A stretch of 51,413 nucleotides of DNA from Candidatus Hodarchaeota archaeon (GTDB taxonomy: Archaea; Asgardarchaeota; Heimdallarchaeia; Hodarchaeales; Hodarchaeaceae). A model generated the notes under the pieces. That model made no database searches. It was given only the letters and a program-made list of their open reading frames with translations, and had not been told where the DNA came from. The position numbers and the translations under genes are program-made. The stretch's first letter is position 1; the number at the start of each line of letters is the position of its first letter. Below, in pieces: positions 43,333-51,413 of this stretch. The DNA lies in assembly GCA_029856365.1 (NCBI GenBank), contig JAHQWW010000017.1:1-51413 (forward strand), given 5' to 3'.

Positions 43333-43980
43333 TTATGCTGTAGAAGGCGTTTTCACAGGAATATTCACTTTTGAAGCTAATAGTGTTCTAATTTGGAGAA
43401 TTTGAAGCGGTAAACTTTTTAACATTACTGTTTTCATAAGAATAGTATGAGAAGGAGTTTTTTGAATAATCTTCGTAATCCCAGTAAAATCAGAAATTCG
43501 TTTAATTTCAGATCTATTCTTTGCAATGTGAATCTCCATTATAAATTCTCTCATAAGCAAGCCTTTAAGAGAAGATCGTTTCCGACGAATAAGGATTTTA
43601 GTATCTGTATCTAATAGAGTAAACACCCTTTCAGGAAACCTAAATCGCTTCCAAAACCAAATCATTTTCCCTTTGCTTTTGTTTACAGTAAGGTCTGTTA
43701 AGGATGGAACCCAAAAGAATAATGATTCAATTAGTATTAATATTCCAATTATGAAAATTAGTGAGCTTATAATCTCCAGAAGAGGATTAACTATTTCAAT
43801 CTTGGCATAATCTGCCATAGATTCACGCTGATAAACTCCTATCGCATTTGATGTTTGGCTAGAGTTCTGAATGATGGGTTGTAAGCTGATTATCACAACC
43901 ATTGATGAAAGGGTGATAGCTAAAACTACGATGAGAGTGATTTGATATCGCCATACCCTCTTGTTCGGTAATAATAGCAA
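43333..43980 (-). CDS. Two-TM membrane protein, unknown
   Basis: A 215-residue protein with hydrophobic segments at ~14-34 (ITLIVVLAITLSSMVVIISL) and ~66-90 (LEIISSLIFIIGILILIESL), and a basic C-terminal cytosolic part (~100-215). It lies 2 nt downstream of the winged-helix gene, so the two are very likely co-translated. No family recognised; it may be the sensor or membrane partner of that regulator. Confidence 0.6.
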   Translation of the reverse strand: MLLLPNKRVWRYQITLIVVLAITLSSMVVIISLQPIIQNSSQTSNAIGVYQRESMADYAKIEIVNPLLEIISSLIFIIGILILIESLFFWVPSLTDLTVNKSKGKMIWFWKRFRFPERVFTLLDTDTKILIRRKRSSLKGLLMREFIMEIHIAKNRSEIKRISDFTGITKIIQKTPSHTILMKTVMLKSLPLQILQIRTLLASKVNIPVKTPSTA

Positions 43981-43982
43981 AT

Positions 43983-44459
43983 TTATCCAACCTTTTGTGT
44001 TTTATTCTGTAACATTTCTCTTAAAGATTCTCCGTGGATTTGAACAAGTTCAACTAACCGGTTAACAAGCTGATTGTTATAATTAGCGAACGCCAGCTTC
44101 AAGCGGGAGTGAACTTCATCAATTCGAACAATTCCTTGCTTTTCTAGGGCTTTTAGATCTCGATAAATGGATTTAGATTGCACAGAGATTCCCAATGATC
44201 GTGCTAAATCAATTCCTGAACTTCCTTGAGGATAAATTGAAATTAGTTGCATAAAAATCAACCTTTGATGAAATGATAGTGGTGTAGTAAATAGGAAGAT
44301 TAAACTTGCATAATAATCCCTAGTTAAAGAGAGAAGTCGGTTTGAAAGAGATGTGGCATATTTTTCGATCTCTGGTCTTACTTGGGCAGTTGTTTCAAGT
44401 GAAGAGAGGATATCACGAAGAGAATCGATCTTTTCCGACTCTGAAGATCGAATGGTCAT
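43983..44459 (-). CDS. Winged-helix transcriptional regulator
   Basis: A 158-residue predicted regulator. The N-terminal ~60 residues are helical. The winged helix is at ~65-125 (LIFMQLISIYPQGSSGIDLA, ARSLGISVQSKSIYRDLKAL, EKQGIVRIDEVHSRLKLAF), of ArsR/MarR-like type. It is followed almost without gap by the two-TM protein gene. It is divergent from a membrane-anchored winged-helix gene; the shared region holds a GTGTTG-GTGA-CAACAC dyad. Confidence 0.7.
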   Translation of the reverse strand: MTIRSSESEKIDSLRDILSSLETTAQVRPEIEKYATSLSNRLLSLTRDYYASLIFLFTTPLSFHQRLIFMQLISIYPQGSSGIDLARSLGISVQSKSIYRDLKALEKQGIVRIDEVHSRLKLAFANYNNQLVNRLVELVQIHGESLREMLQNKTQKVG

Positions 44460-44509
44460 TTGGTGATTGAGCTCCTTTAATTTTGTTTATTACAACAAAT
44501 CCATAGAAA

Positions 44510-44525
44510 GTGTTGGTGACAACAC
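44510..44525. promoter_or_regulatory. Operator-like dyad between divergent regulator genes
   Basis: GTGTTG-GTGA-CAACAC, a perfect 6-bp-arm palindrome centred ~58 nt from the minus-strand regulator start and ~85 nt from the plus-strand one. Autoregulation of one or both genes is a reasonable inference. Confidence 0.4.
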
Positions 44526-44534
44526 CAGACATAT

Positions 44535-44545
44535 TTTATTTAAAT
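44535..44545 (+). promoter_or_regulatory. Candidate TATA box for the membrane-anchored winged-helix gene
   Basis: TTATTTAAATA, 57-67 nt upstream of ATG 44603, next to the operator-like dyad. It fits an archaeal TATA element with a transcript start near 44570. AT-rich background weakens the call. Confidence 0.35.
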
Positions 44546-44602
44546 ATCGCCAGATGAAACTCACTGATAAATGAATGAATAGTTTTTTCTTGTGGTTTTA
44601 AC

Positions 44603-45118
44603 ATGGTTCACCAACATACTAGAAGTGTTTTAAGGAGAGTCAAAAGTTTTTCTGATAATATAAATGAAAAAGATACTGAATCTTTAGAGATAAATTATGA
44701 GAGTTTGATTAAAGGAACTACTCTTGATGTTTATTTCTACTTATTACGGAAGAAAAGCTCTGCGGGAGTTCGAGAAATACAACGAAGCCTAGATCTCTCC
44801 TCTCCCAGTGTTTCCAGTTATCATCTGGAAAAACTAGAGACATTAGGGATAGTTCGCAAGAATAGATTTGGTAATTATGAAGTAGCAAAAAAAATTGACA
44901 TTGGAGCTTTAAATCAATTTGTGATGATTGGTAATTATACTATCCCTCGCTTCTTCTTTTATGCAATTTTTGTTTCTGTGTTGTTTGGAGGATATATCAT
45001 CTTTTTCTTAACGTCACCACTTTCCACAGGTGAAGTATTCGCTCTTATTTTCGGATTATTCGCAGTCTGTGTTTGTTGGGCAGAAACTATCCTCAGTTGG
45101 CGTAATAAACCGTTTTAA
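44603..45118 (+). CDS. Membrane-anchored winged-helix regulator
   Basis: A 171-residue protein. A winged helix at ~33-95 (GTTLDVYFYLLRKKSSAGVR, EIQRSLDLSSPSVSSYHLEK, LGIVRKNRFGNYEV) is followed by two membrane helices at ~113-135 (RFFFYAIFVSVLFGGYIIFF) and ~140-162. The DNA-binding domain would be cytosolic and tethered to the membrane, as in one-component membrane regulators. It is divergent from another winged-helix/two-TM pair (43333-44459), so the two loci form a mirrored arrangement. Signal unknown. Confidence 0.72.
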   Translation: MVHQHTRSVLRRVKSFSDNINEKDTESLEINYESLIKGTTLDVYFYLLRKKSSAGVREIQRSLDLSSPSVSSYHLEKLETLGIVRKNRFGNYEVAKKIDIGALNQFVMIGNYTIPRFFFYAIFVSVLFGGYIIFFLTSPLSTGEVFALIFGLFAVCVCWAETILSWRNKPF

Positions 45119-45125
45119 TTACGTA

Positions 45126-45653
45126 TTAAAGGAAACGTATCCGCTCTCTAATATCAATTTCAGGAAATTTTGGTTCTTGTTCAGTATCTCGCCACAGTTC
45201 ATTCATTTTATAGTTATCAATTAGTTCTGAAATTTCTTTCACGAATTGGATCAGTTCACGGATCTTTCTAGAAAACCGATACATGGACATTTCATCATAC
45301 CGAAATCCCAGAAATACTCGTAGATCTTCTTGAGGACTTGTGGATATGACTCTACCAGTAAAATAATGACTTTGGAGCTTCATTAGCTGGCGGAGAAAAG
45401 AGTGAACAACATCTTCTGACTCATTTGATAACCGTGTTAATCCATTAGAAAAAAATGAAAGATGAGAAAAGCCTTTCTCTAAGGTAATATTAATATCAGG
45501 GCAGTTTTTAATTGGGAGAAGAAATGTAAAACTTGCATCATGAGAATCGGATAAAATAACATACTCTAATCTTAAAAGATCTAACCAATGTTTAATTTGT
45601 TCAACTTGTTTGGGAATTCTCGTGTGATTAGTGATTGGCTGAATAGATCGCAT
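45126..45653 (-). CDS. Unknown protein, possibly DUF2299/YbjN-like fold
   Basis: A 175-residue soluble protein with a helix-then-antiparallel-sheet pattern (VEQIKHWLDLLRLEYVILSD, ASFTFLLPIKNCPDINITLE, GFSHLSFFSNGLTRLSNES), then a helix and two more strands. This is loosely like DUF2299 or secretion-chaperone folds. No catalytic motif. It is convergent with the membrane winged-helix gene (7-nt gap) and lies downstream of the DUF84 NTPase. Confidence 0.55.
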   Translation of the reverse strand: MRSIQPITNHTRIPKQVEQIKHWLDLLRLEYVILSDSHDASFTFLLPIKNCPDINITLEKGFSHLSFFSNGLTRLSNESEDVVHSFLRQLMKLQSHYFTGRVISTSPQEDLRVFLGFRYDEMSMYRFSRKIRELIQFVKEISELIDNYKMNELWRDTEQEPKFPEIDIRERIRFL

Positions 45654-45744
45654 TAAATACCAAATTCCTTTTAATATAAAGCATAACTTCCTTTGATTAA
45701 GATGAACAATGCACTGTATTAATGATTTTTCTTTTTCCTCTCTT

Positions 45745-46311
45745 TCAATTCATTGACCTCTCGAAAAGTTTTGGATTCAAAAAAGGAATTAATGCTACTA
45801 TCACACTTTGCTTTAAGATGTCAAATCGTTTAACAATATTTTGAGTCATAAATCCAACGGCTCCCTCCTTTTGTTTAATATTGGAAATACCGCTAACTTC
45901 TGTTGCTAAATCACCTAATTCCAATTTTGGGGAATTAGTCAATCTTTTAAACCATCTATGAGGAAGAGGGATTTCACAACCTCTAACTGTTTCAATAATT
46001 TTGTGATTACCTATTGAGCTATAAACTATAATCCTTGGTTGGTTTTGGGGAGTTGAAACGACTCCTCCTTCAATTCCCACATAATAATCATATCTTGTAC
46101 TATACTTCTGTGCATATTTTACTCGCCACCTAGATGCTTCATAAGTTTCTTCTTCCCCTAAGGGTTGTGATTTCAAATAATTCCCAGTTGAAACAATTCC
46201 ATTTATTCCTATGTTGGAAATATTGAGATTATCATAAAAACTTGAAAAAGCTTCACGAGTAGCTCGGATTTTCACGGGGTTTATACTAGCTATAAGTACC
46301 CTGACTACCAT
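45745..46311 (-). CDS. Inosine/xanthosine triphosphatase (DUF84/YjjX family)
   Basis: A nucleotide-pool house-cleaning enzyme that hydrolyses ITP/XTP. Landmarks are VLIASINPVKIRATREAF near 5-22, GIEGGVVS near 92-99 and CEIPLPHRWF near 121-130; at 188 residues it has family length. The start is ATG 46311, which overlaps the Nep1 stop in TAATG. The longer ORF adds 17 codons inside nep1. Coupling to Nep1 links rRNA modification and nucleotide quality control, without proven function. Confidence 0.82.
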   Translation of the reverse strand: MVVRVLIASINPVKIRATREAFSSFYDNLNISNIGINGIVSTGNYLKSQPLGEEETYEASRWRVKYAQKYSTRYDYYVGIEGGVVSTPQNQPRIIVYSSIGNHKIIETVRGCEIPLPHRWFKRLTNSPKLELGDLATEVSGISNIKQKEGAVGFMTQNIVKRFDILKQSVIVALIPFLNPKLFERSMN

Positions 46312-47009
46312 TAATGACCACTTGCCTCTAACCAATGAATAAGCTTTGCTGCAATTACCCAAGCTGGTTTTACTTCCTCATATAAAGTGAGTAGTACCCA
46401 ATCATAAGCTGAAGTACTTGATTCTAGAAAGTGGAACTCCGCATCTCCACGTTGAAACCCTCCTATTAAAAATATCTTTGAAGAAATTGGTGAAATCTCA
46501 TTAAGATTCTTTGTTTTAATTTCCTCATTATTAATCCTAGTAGTATGTTCACAAATATATATTTCTGAATCTTTAAATTTTTGAAGCAACTTAACCAGAG
46601 AAGAGTGTTCAACAGTTAAAATCGACTCACCCGTTAATGGAACGCGTTTTTTCAACAGAAGTTGAGAAAAAAGGCCACAAAATCTATTATAGTTCACTGG
46701 TACTCTCCAATGAGACGGAATTTCAATACACAGATCATTTCGAGTATGGACAAAGACTTGAATTTTTTTCTCTCTGAATAAGGGGGAATATACTATATTC
46801 ATAAGAGAATGATGTATTATATCAGGCCTACCCCGCTTTTCCACATCTTCTAATGAATCTAACAATGGCCTGTGTAAAGCTCCATCTAATAGAATCCCCC
46901 TGTTCTTTTTCAGACCTTTACGCCACTTCTTTCGAACTAAGGGGTGTTTACGTAGAGATTGTGGGATCAATTCGAGAGCAGAACCAAAAAAAATTATAAC
47001 AATAGTCAT
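46311..47009 (-). CDS. nep1: Nep1/Emg1-type 16S rRNA pseudouridine N1-methyltransferase
   Basis: A SPOUT-class methyltransferase that methylates an N1-pseudouridine of small-subunit rRNA (position 914 in Methanocaldococcus jannaschii). Landmarks are ILLDGALHRPLLDSLED near 39-55, GRPDIIHHSLMNIV near 60-73, IQVFVHTRND near 83-92, WRVPVNYNRFCGLFSQLLL near 100-118, and the C-terminal SAM knot region KIFLIGGFQRGDAEF. At 232 residues it matches archaeal Nep1. Shared by archaea and eukaryotes but not bacteria, it supports the archaeal origin. Its stop overlaps the next start (TAATG). Confidence 0.9.
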   Translation of the reverse strand: MTIVIIFFGSALELIPQSLRKHPLVRKKWRKGLKKNRGILLDGALHRPLLDSLEDVEKRGRPDIIHHSLMNIVYSPLFREKKIQVFVHTRNDLCIEIPSHWRVPVNYNRFCGLFSQLLLKKRVPLTGESILTVEHSSLVKLLQKFKDSEIYICEHTTRINNEEIKTKNLNEISPISSKIFLIGGFQRGDAEFHFLESSTSAYDWVLLTLYEEVKPAWVIAAKLIHWLEASGH

Positions 47010-47305
47010 TTATTTTCCTCTTTAATAATAAAAACTTCCTCTTAAGAATATGTTTTATTATTATTACAATTAATTAATATTATCAAAAGATTAGTATTCC
47101 GATAAAAAACGATAATTTGTAAATTAAATACTCTAATTATTAGTGTTTCTCACACAACCTATCTCAACCTTTATTTTAATGAACCAACCTCTTTTTCTTT
47201 TGTTTATCTTACACGAATTTATTTCCTTTTACTATTTCTTCGAAATTGGGGTGCCTTCCTAAATTTTATATTAATTTAATTCTCGTAGACCTAAATGAGA
47301 GGCCC

Positions 47306-47494
47306 ATGTTCCGAAATTATTCTGTACCAAAAAGATTGAGGACTATTCAGTTTCCTGGTCAGGAAATAGAACTTTGGTTAAATGGAAAGAAAGTATCCAA
47401 GATAGAGGACGTTTCTCCAAAAGAAAGGTCGTTCATTCGTGATTTTGTTTATAATCTCGAAGAGTTAGGTTGGAAAGTCCTTATTCAGCTTTAA
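47306..47494 (+). CDS. Small conserved-looking protein, 62 residues
   Basis: A short protein of unknown function (MFRNYSVPKRLRTIQFPGQE... ELGWKVLIQL). I prefer ATG 47306, preceded by GAGAGG, over the longer ORF from 47246. It shows a strand-strand-helix pattern with no motif. It lies alone between nep1 and the HEAT-repeat gene. Confidence 0.45.
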   Translation: MFRNYSVPKRLRTIQFPGQEIELWLNGKKVSKIEDVSPKERSFIRDFVYNLEELGWKVLIQL

Positions 47495-47585
47495 CAAAAA
47501 GAAAAAAAAGGCGAGTGTAACAAGAGAGAAATGATTTCCTCTTCATTGACAACGTTATCTTTTAGGTATAATTAAGGATGGAATT

Positions 47586-48851
47586 TCAATCCGAAGTACT
47601 TGTGGAAGACGGTGGAGAGGTCAGATGCTTGGAAAGTACCTCATGTATTCTCAAGAACTCATTTTCTTCTGGAGTGTTTTCCTTTAAGATTGCAGCTAAT
47701 CTTTGAGCGTTCTCAACTCCTCTTGATTCACCCAATTTTGTGAAAAAACGGTCATATGTATTTGCATCAACCTCTGCCAATATGTCACCGACTCGTGTAT
47801 AATAATCTTCCGAAATTTCTGGATTTGACAATAGATCTATCAACAATGGCAAGCTAACCAGTTTTCGAGCCAAACAAACTTGTTTAATAACAGGTTGCTC
47901 TTCATCAGGAGCTTCTTCAAGGTATGCAATAAGCATCTTAAAGGCTTCATCACTCCCAATTTCTTGTAAAGCATAAATTGTTTGCAGCTTCGAATATTCC
48001 CGCGTTGCTTCGTTTCTTAGCAAACCGTCTAATACAGGAACACTACTAGCATGCCCTATCTTCCCCAAAATTTCTATAAGTCCTCCACACTGAATATCAT
48101 CAATACAATTTTGAACTGCATCAATTAGATAAGGTATTGCCATTTCGTGATAGCGTGTTAGAATTGCACGAATCATTCGATCTGTACGTTGATCAAACTT
48201 AGCAACCATTTTTATGAGCGGTTCAATCCCCCTCTCATCTTTCATTTCTTCTAACGCATATCCAGCAGAAACCCGTTCTTCAAGTCCCAGGGTTTCACTA
48301 GTCAGAACTTCATACATCTTCTCACTTGCAGGTGAGGCGTGTTCTTTCATAGCAGCAAGTATAAATGCGAATTGTTGTTTCATCTTTGCTGGCGCCCCAT
48401 TGTACACTTGTAATATTGAAGGAATCCTTTCTGGCCAACAGGCTTCCCACATAGGTTCTTTATGACATTTCTCGAATAATTCTACCTCAAAAGGTGAGAT
48501 TTGTTCAGCTCTACAAGAAAAAGATAATAATTTTCGCTGGAGAAATGGACATTTTGTGCGATAATTCATATAAGGTGCCCCACCCCGCCATGAAGCTAAT
48601 TTATATGCCCAAACGTTAAACCAACGAATAATGAGTGAATAAGTAAAAAAGAAAACAATCAGAGTACCTATAATGGTTCCAACGGAAATACTTCCAAAAA
48701 GTGGGATCAGTGCTATCAACCATTCATAGTACCCAAAGAATAAGATCCATAATATAGCAGTAAAAATTGTTGAAATAGAAGCATTCAGAAAGTCAATCAT
48801 AAAAATAGGGGGAGTAGTAGTTCCTACTTCATCAGGTTGTTCTAATTCCAT
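47586..48851 (-). CDS. Membrane-anchored HEAT-repeat protein
   Basis: A 421-residue protein. Residues ~25-85 hold two or three hydrophobic helices (FTAILWILFFGYYEWLIALI, TIIGTLIVFFFTYSLIIRWF). A cysteine-containing connector follows (~100-140; CPFLQRKLLSFSC, CHKEPMWEACWPE). Residues ~150-400 are paired helices of HEAT/PBS-lyase type (ERVSAGYALEEMKDERGIEP, GGLIEILGKIGHASSVPVLD, KLQTIYALQEIGSDEAFKML). The soluble part probably binds a partner protein at the membrane. Function unknown. Confidence 0.7.
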   Translation of the reverse strand: MELEQPDEVGTTTPPIFMIDFLNASISTIFTAILWILFFGYYEWLIALIPLFGSISVGTIIGTLIVFFFTYSLIIRWFNVWAYKLASWRGGAPYMNYRTKCPFLQRKLLSFSCRAEQISPFEVELFEKCHKEPMWEACWPERIPSILQVYNGAPAKMKQQFAFILAAMKEHASPASEKMYEVLTSETLGLEERVSAGYALEEMKDERGIEPLIKMVAKFDQRTDRMIRAILTRYHEMAIPYLIDAVQNCIDDIQCGGLIEILGKIGHASSVPVLDGLLRNEATREYSKLQTIYALQEIGSDEAFKMLIAYLEEAPDEEQPVIKQVCLARKLVSLPLLIDLLSNPEISEDYYTRVGDILAEVDANTYDRFFTKLGESRGVENAQRLAAILKENTPEENEFLRIHEVLSKHLTSPPSSTSTSD

Positions 48852-49291
48852 ATTTCCTTGACTCCTTAGAATAAATGAGAGATGGAGGTATTAGTGTCGT
48901 TTTATCACACAGAAAATATAATGTTTTGAATTTTTTGAATTGTCCTTGTATAAAACTATAAAGGAAAAGAAAGAGTGGACTGAGAGCTTATTGTGAATAG
49001 AGACAAAAGAACAATTTCAGGTTATGAGACAGCTTATACAGATTCCAGAGAAAAACATTCCCCTTTAACAACAAGTACTATTGGGGTTGATTAACATACA
49101 AAGAATTATTCTATTGAGTTCTTTCATATATTTGTGAAATACATCTTAAAATAATATTAGTAAATTTTGAATTCATGAAAATCATTAATTCGTCAAATTA
49201 TAGGTGGCAGATTATTGTTATATTTATTTACAAGAAAGACATCCAATACTTTAAAATCTCAAAAGAATTTTATTCTGAAGGAGAGAAGGAT
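48852..49291. other. AT-rich intergenic region
   Basis: This ~440-bp gap lies between the divergent HEAT-repeat and propeller-like genes. It contains only AT-rich sequence with promoter-like runs and no ORF of coding quality. The longer ORF reading through its right end from ATG 49175 is not used because a better start lies at 49292. Confidence 0.4.
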
Positions 49292-50659
49292 GTGCGAATC
49301 TCTTATAGAATAATATCAAAAGAGTCTCTTTTCTATTATTTTGTACCAATATTATTAATTTTATTTTTACTCCCAACTACTACCCATCTTTCAATCCAGT
49401 ATATTAATCAGGACAATTTTGGTGGAAATCACATTGTAAAATCAATAACCGAAACAAATGATGACTTATTCATCGTTATCAGTGAAACGAGAGAGGGGTC
49501 TGAAATAACATCGATCTGGATAATGAAAATAGATAATCTTGGGGAAATAATCTGGGATACAACGCTTAATTTTAATTACGAGGATATTTATCGTATTTAT
49601 TACGGGAATGTAGTTTTTACACATGATAATGGTATAATAATACCAGTTAGGATTTTTCCTTATTGGAAACCAACTATTTATCAGATACTAAAGGTCGATG
49701 CACAAGGAGACTTCGAATGGGATTTAAAATTGGGGACGTTTGCCCTTCAGAGCTTGTTTGTATCTTCTAAAGGATTGATTTATGCAATTGGAATGGATTT
49801 TTACAGCGATCTGTCCCAAGTAATTTATAAGATTAACAAGTTTGGTCAATTTATTGAATTTATCACATTTAGCCCTAGTGACGGAATTGGGCGGCCTCGT
49901 ATCTTAGATATAACAGGAAATGATGCAGAGATAATTCTTTTAGGTGCCAAAAATAGAGGTGGTTTTTTAGGAATCTTTGACACTTTTTATAATTCATTTA
50001 CATGGAATATTTCAAGCCTAAATTGGGCGCCTATGGAATCATATGGCTTCATTAAAGATAATAATCGACTTTATTTCTACATGGGAGCTTACACAAATGA
50101 GTGGATTACACAGTTTTTTGAATTTATACCTGAATTAAGAAATATTACCCTCTTGTTTGAGTTAAATTGTACAGGTATAAGATACGGTTATAAAATTGCA
50201 GAGGGGTTTGTTTTACATTCATCAAGAAGTGGTTTATTGAAAATATTACAAAATAACGAAATAGAGATACATTATATTGATACATCCAGTGTATCAAATT
50301 ATGTATCACCTATTGTCGTGACTCGAAATGATGAAATCGTTCTAACAGGTTCGTATTATAACAAAAGGTACAATAATAATGATCCGGAGATAACTAAACT
50401 TAGTGTTGAAGGAAATGTGATATCTCAATGGCGTTATTCAAAGATTACTACCGAAACGATAATCCCTTATTATGTATTTTCCTTAATCATTGAACTCATT
50501 CCATATGGTTTATTCTTACATATTTATCGATTTCCCAAGGGTTGGTATAAGGCACCAAAGAGATTTTATAACAATAGAAAAGAAAGAATAATCGTTAATG
50601 TGAAGTCTGAGTTAAAAGACGCAGCTAAAAATAATAGTATAAATATAAAAGATAATTAA
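49292..50659 (+). CDS. Secreted or surface protein with propeller-like repeats and C-terminal TM
   Basis: An approximately 455-residue protein. A signal-type hydrophobic segment (YYFVPILLILFLLPTTTHLS) lies near the chosen GTG 49292, which has GGAG upstream. The longer ORF adds 39 non-membrane codons. The body has repeated strand motifs ending in Asp/Gly turns (LFIVISETREGSEITSIWIM, GEIIWDTTLNFN, GDFEWDLKLGTF), like beta-propeller repeats seen in surface lectin-like proteins. A second hydrophobic segment near the end (YVFSLIIELIPYGLFLHIY) and a basic tail suggest anchoring. Probably extracellular; function unknown. Confidence 0.6.
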   Translation: MRISYRIISKESLFYYFVPILLILFLLPTTTHLSIQYINQDNFGGNHIVKSITETNDDLFIVISETREGSEITSIWIMKIDNLGEIIWDTTLNFNYEDIYRIYYGNVVFTHDNGIIIPVRIFPYWKPTIYQILKVDAQGDFEWDLKLGTFALQSLFVSSKGLIYAIGMDFYSDLSQVIYKINKFGQFIEFITFSPSDGIGRPRILDITGNDAEIILLGAKNRGGFLGIFDTFYNSFTWNISSLNWAPMESYGFIKDNNRLYFYMGAYTNEWITQFFEFIPELRNITLLFELNCTGIRYGYKIAEGFVLHSSRSGLLKILQNNEIEIHYIDTSSVSNYVSPIVVTRNDEIVLTGSYYNKRYNNNDPEITKLSVEGNVISQWRYSKITTETIIPYYVFSLIIELIPYGLFLHIYRFPKGWYKAPKRFYNNRKERIIVNVKSELKDAAKNNSINIKDN

Positions 50660-50711
50660 ACCTAATTGTGTTACAATTCCTAAAAATTTTTGAGCTAGAG
50701 GTAGATGGGAC

Positions 50712-51014
50712 TCAGTAAAGATGGTTACTTAAAGGGTGAGTATAATTAGAATTTAATATACTGGTTTTCGGAGGAGGAGATGGATCTTGAGAACTTCTTT
50801 TTTCTCGAATTACTGTTTCTCCATTAGCATATTGATCTACGATCATAAAATCAAGAGGATACTCATAACATTTTTCTTGTTCTAGATTTAATGATTCATC
50901 TTGATTCGTAGCACTCTCGACAATAAAATTATTAGACAAGATTATTGACGAAAAGACAAATCTTATAACTAGTAATATCTGAAAATTAGACAGATGGTTT
51001 TTGTTATTACGCAT
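50712..51014 (-). CDS. Small secreted protein, 100 residues
   Basis: It has an N-terminal basic stretch and a hydrophobic segment (FQILLVIRFVFSSIILSNNF), consistent with a signal peptide. A polar mature part (~65 residues) has one Cys and a Pro-rich segment (SSQDPSPPPKTS). No family recognised. It is convergent with the propeller-like gene. Confidence 0.5.
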   Translation of the reverse strand: MRNNKNHLSNFQILLVIRFVFSSIILSNNFIVESATNQDESLNLEQEKCYEYPLDFMIVDQYANGETVIREKRSSQDPSPPPKTSILNSNYTHPLSNHLY

Positions 51015-51353
51015 TACTATTCTCTCATTCAGTTAACGCTATTTGTGAGCATTTTTTTTAAAGAAATTTGAATTGAAAAATAATGAACTATTTTTTTGAT
51101 ACGAGATTAAAAAACAGTAATGTGAAAGATAGAATTAAATATATTCCTAGTATCAATTCGATAGAATCTTATTGATTTTCTAAAACGAGTAAGCATCCTA
51201 AAAAACCCGTTGTTATTAATTTCTCATAGTAAAGGATTGAAAAAAAGGGATTTGCAATATAAATATTAATAAAAAAGAATAGCTAATTGCAAAATTCTTT
51301 TGATTTTTTCTCAAATGAGGTGAATAAATCAGAGACGGGAGAGAAAATTCAAT
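51015..51353. other. AT-rich gap at the right end
   Basis: The 340 bp before the possible last gene are AT-rich with A/T runs and no recognised gene or repeat. Confidence 0.4.
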
Positions 51354-51413
51354 GTGAAAAGGACAACAAAGAAGTCGCTAAATAAAAGCTTGTCAGCTTT
51401 AATTATAGAAATA
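51354..51413 (+). CDS. Possible start of another gene (partial, 20 codons)
   Basis: An open frame from GTG 51354 to the window edge encodes a basic start (VKRTTKKSLNKS) followed by a hydrophobic run (LSALIIEI), like a signal-peptide start. GGGAG lies ~13 nt upstream, farther than ideal. Too short for a firm call. Confidence 0.25.
   Translation, partial: MKRTTKKSLNKSLSALIIEI

Noticed and set aside
1..51413. tRNA, rRNA, CRISPR arrays and IS elements
   Set aside because: None recognised by eye: no T-loop-like consensus clusters, regularly spaced repeats, or transposase genes. A tRNAscan-SE or CRISPR search would be decisive.

Overview
The window reads as a chromosome segment from an AT-rich archaeon (my impression is roughly one-third G+C), most likely an Asgard archaeon. 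The archaeal calls rest on an Nep1/Emg1-type rRNA methyltransferase, a split biotin carboxylase/biotin carrier pair, an ADP-forming acyl-CoA synthetase alpha subunit, KaiC/GvpD-like ATPases, and GGAGG/GGTGAT ribosome binding sites. The Asgard suggestion rests on a gelsolin-like domain protein with a zinc ribbon (42580-43305, minus), a longin-like plus TPR-like protein (25773-26798, minus), and other proteins that look like Asgard-restricted families. The exact lineage cannot be fixed from sequence alone. I saw no rRNA, tRNA, CRISPR array or transposase.

Layout. 1-5608: a group 4 [NiFe]-hydrogenase cluster cut by the left edge (fused NuoC/NuoD-like catalytic subunit with both nickel-binding CxxC motifs, NuoB-like small subunit, NuoA-like membrane protein), then a NifX-like protein, a malic enzyme, and a divergent hydrogenase maturation endopeptidase. 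5771-9057: minus-strand directon with a duplicated HTH regulator, a conserved unknown, half of an acetyl-CoA hydrolase/transferase, and an 8-TM protein. 9121-11880: a small-ORF and repeat region with Cys-rich microproteins, a TauE-type permease, a relic of a second TauE tail, and 20-bp tandem repeats shared upstream of two membrane-protein genes. 11881-13647: a short, bacterial-looking alanyl-tRNA synthetase. 13644-22949: a minus-strand catabolic/cofactor block (NAD synthase, nitrilase-type amidohydrolase, ChbG/YdjC deacetylase, alpha/beta hydrolase, methylglutaconyl-CoA hydratase-like protein, 3-methylcrotonyl-CoA carboxylase beta, biotin carrier, biotin carboxylase), interrupted by two overlapping plus-strand ORFs of unknown function. 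23622-28671: NfeD-like/flotillin pair, longin-like/TPR protein, large helical unknown. 28829-34534: CPBP protease, nitrilase-family hydrolase, beta-CASP metallo-beta-lactamase nuclease with a novel N-terminal half, KaiC/GvpD-like tandem ATPase, small unknown. 34796-38477: MtnA, APH-fold kinase, acyl-CoA synthetase alpha. 38637-41787: Fpg glycosylase divergent from LarC-LarB, with paired operator-like dyads between them. 41886-51413: YkgJ Cys-cluster protein, gelsolin/Zn-ribbon protein, winged-helix regulators (one membrane-anchored), DUF84 NTPase with Nep1, a HEAT-repeat membrane protein, a secreted propeller-like protein, a small secreted protein, and the possible start of one more gene.

Working together: the left end suggests H2-linked membrane energy conservation with nickel-enzyme maturation and malate/pyruvate-NAD(P)H interconversion. 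The centre fits leucine (isovalerate branch) degradation through methylcrotonyl-CoA carboxylation and hydration. LarB/LarC imply nickel-pincer cofactor synthesis. The gelsolin, longin and flotillin genes point to membrane-organising and actin-related functions. Start codons were moved from the longest ORF where a Shine-Dalgarno sequence or a family N-terminus decided it; each such choice is stated.
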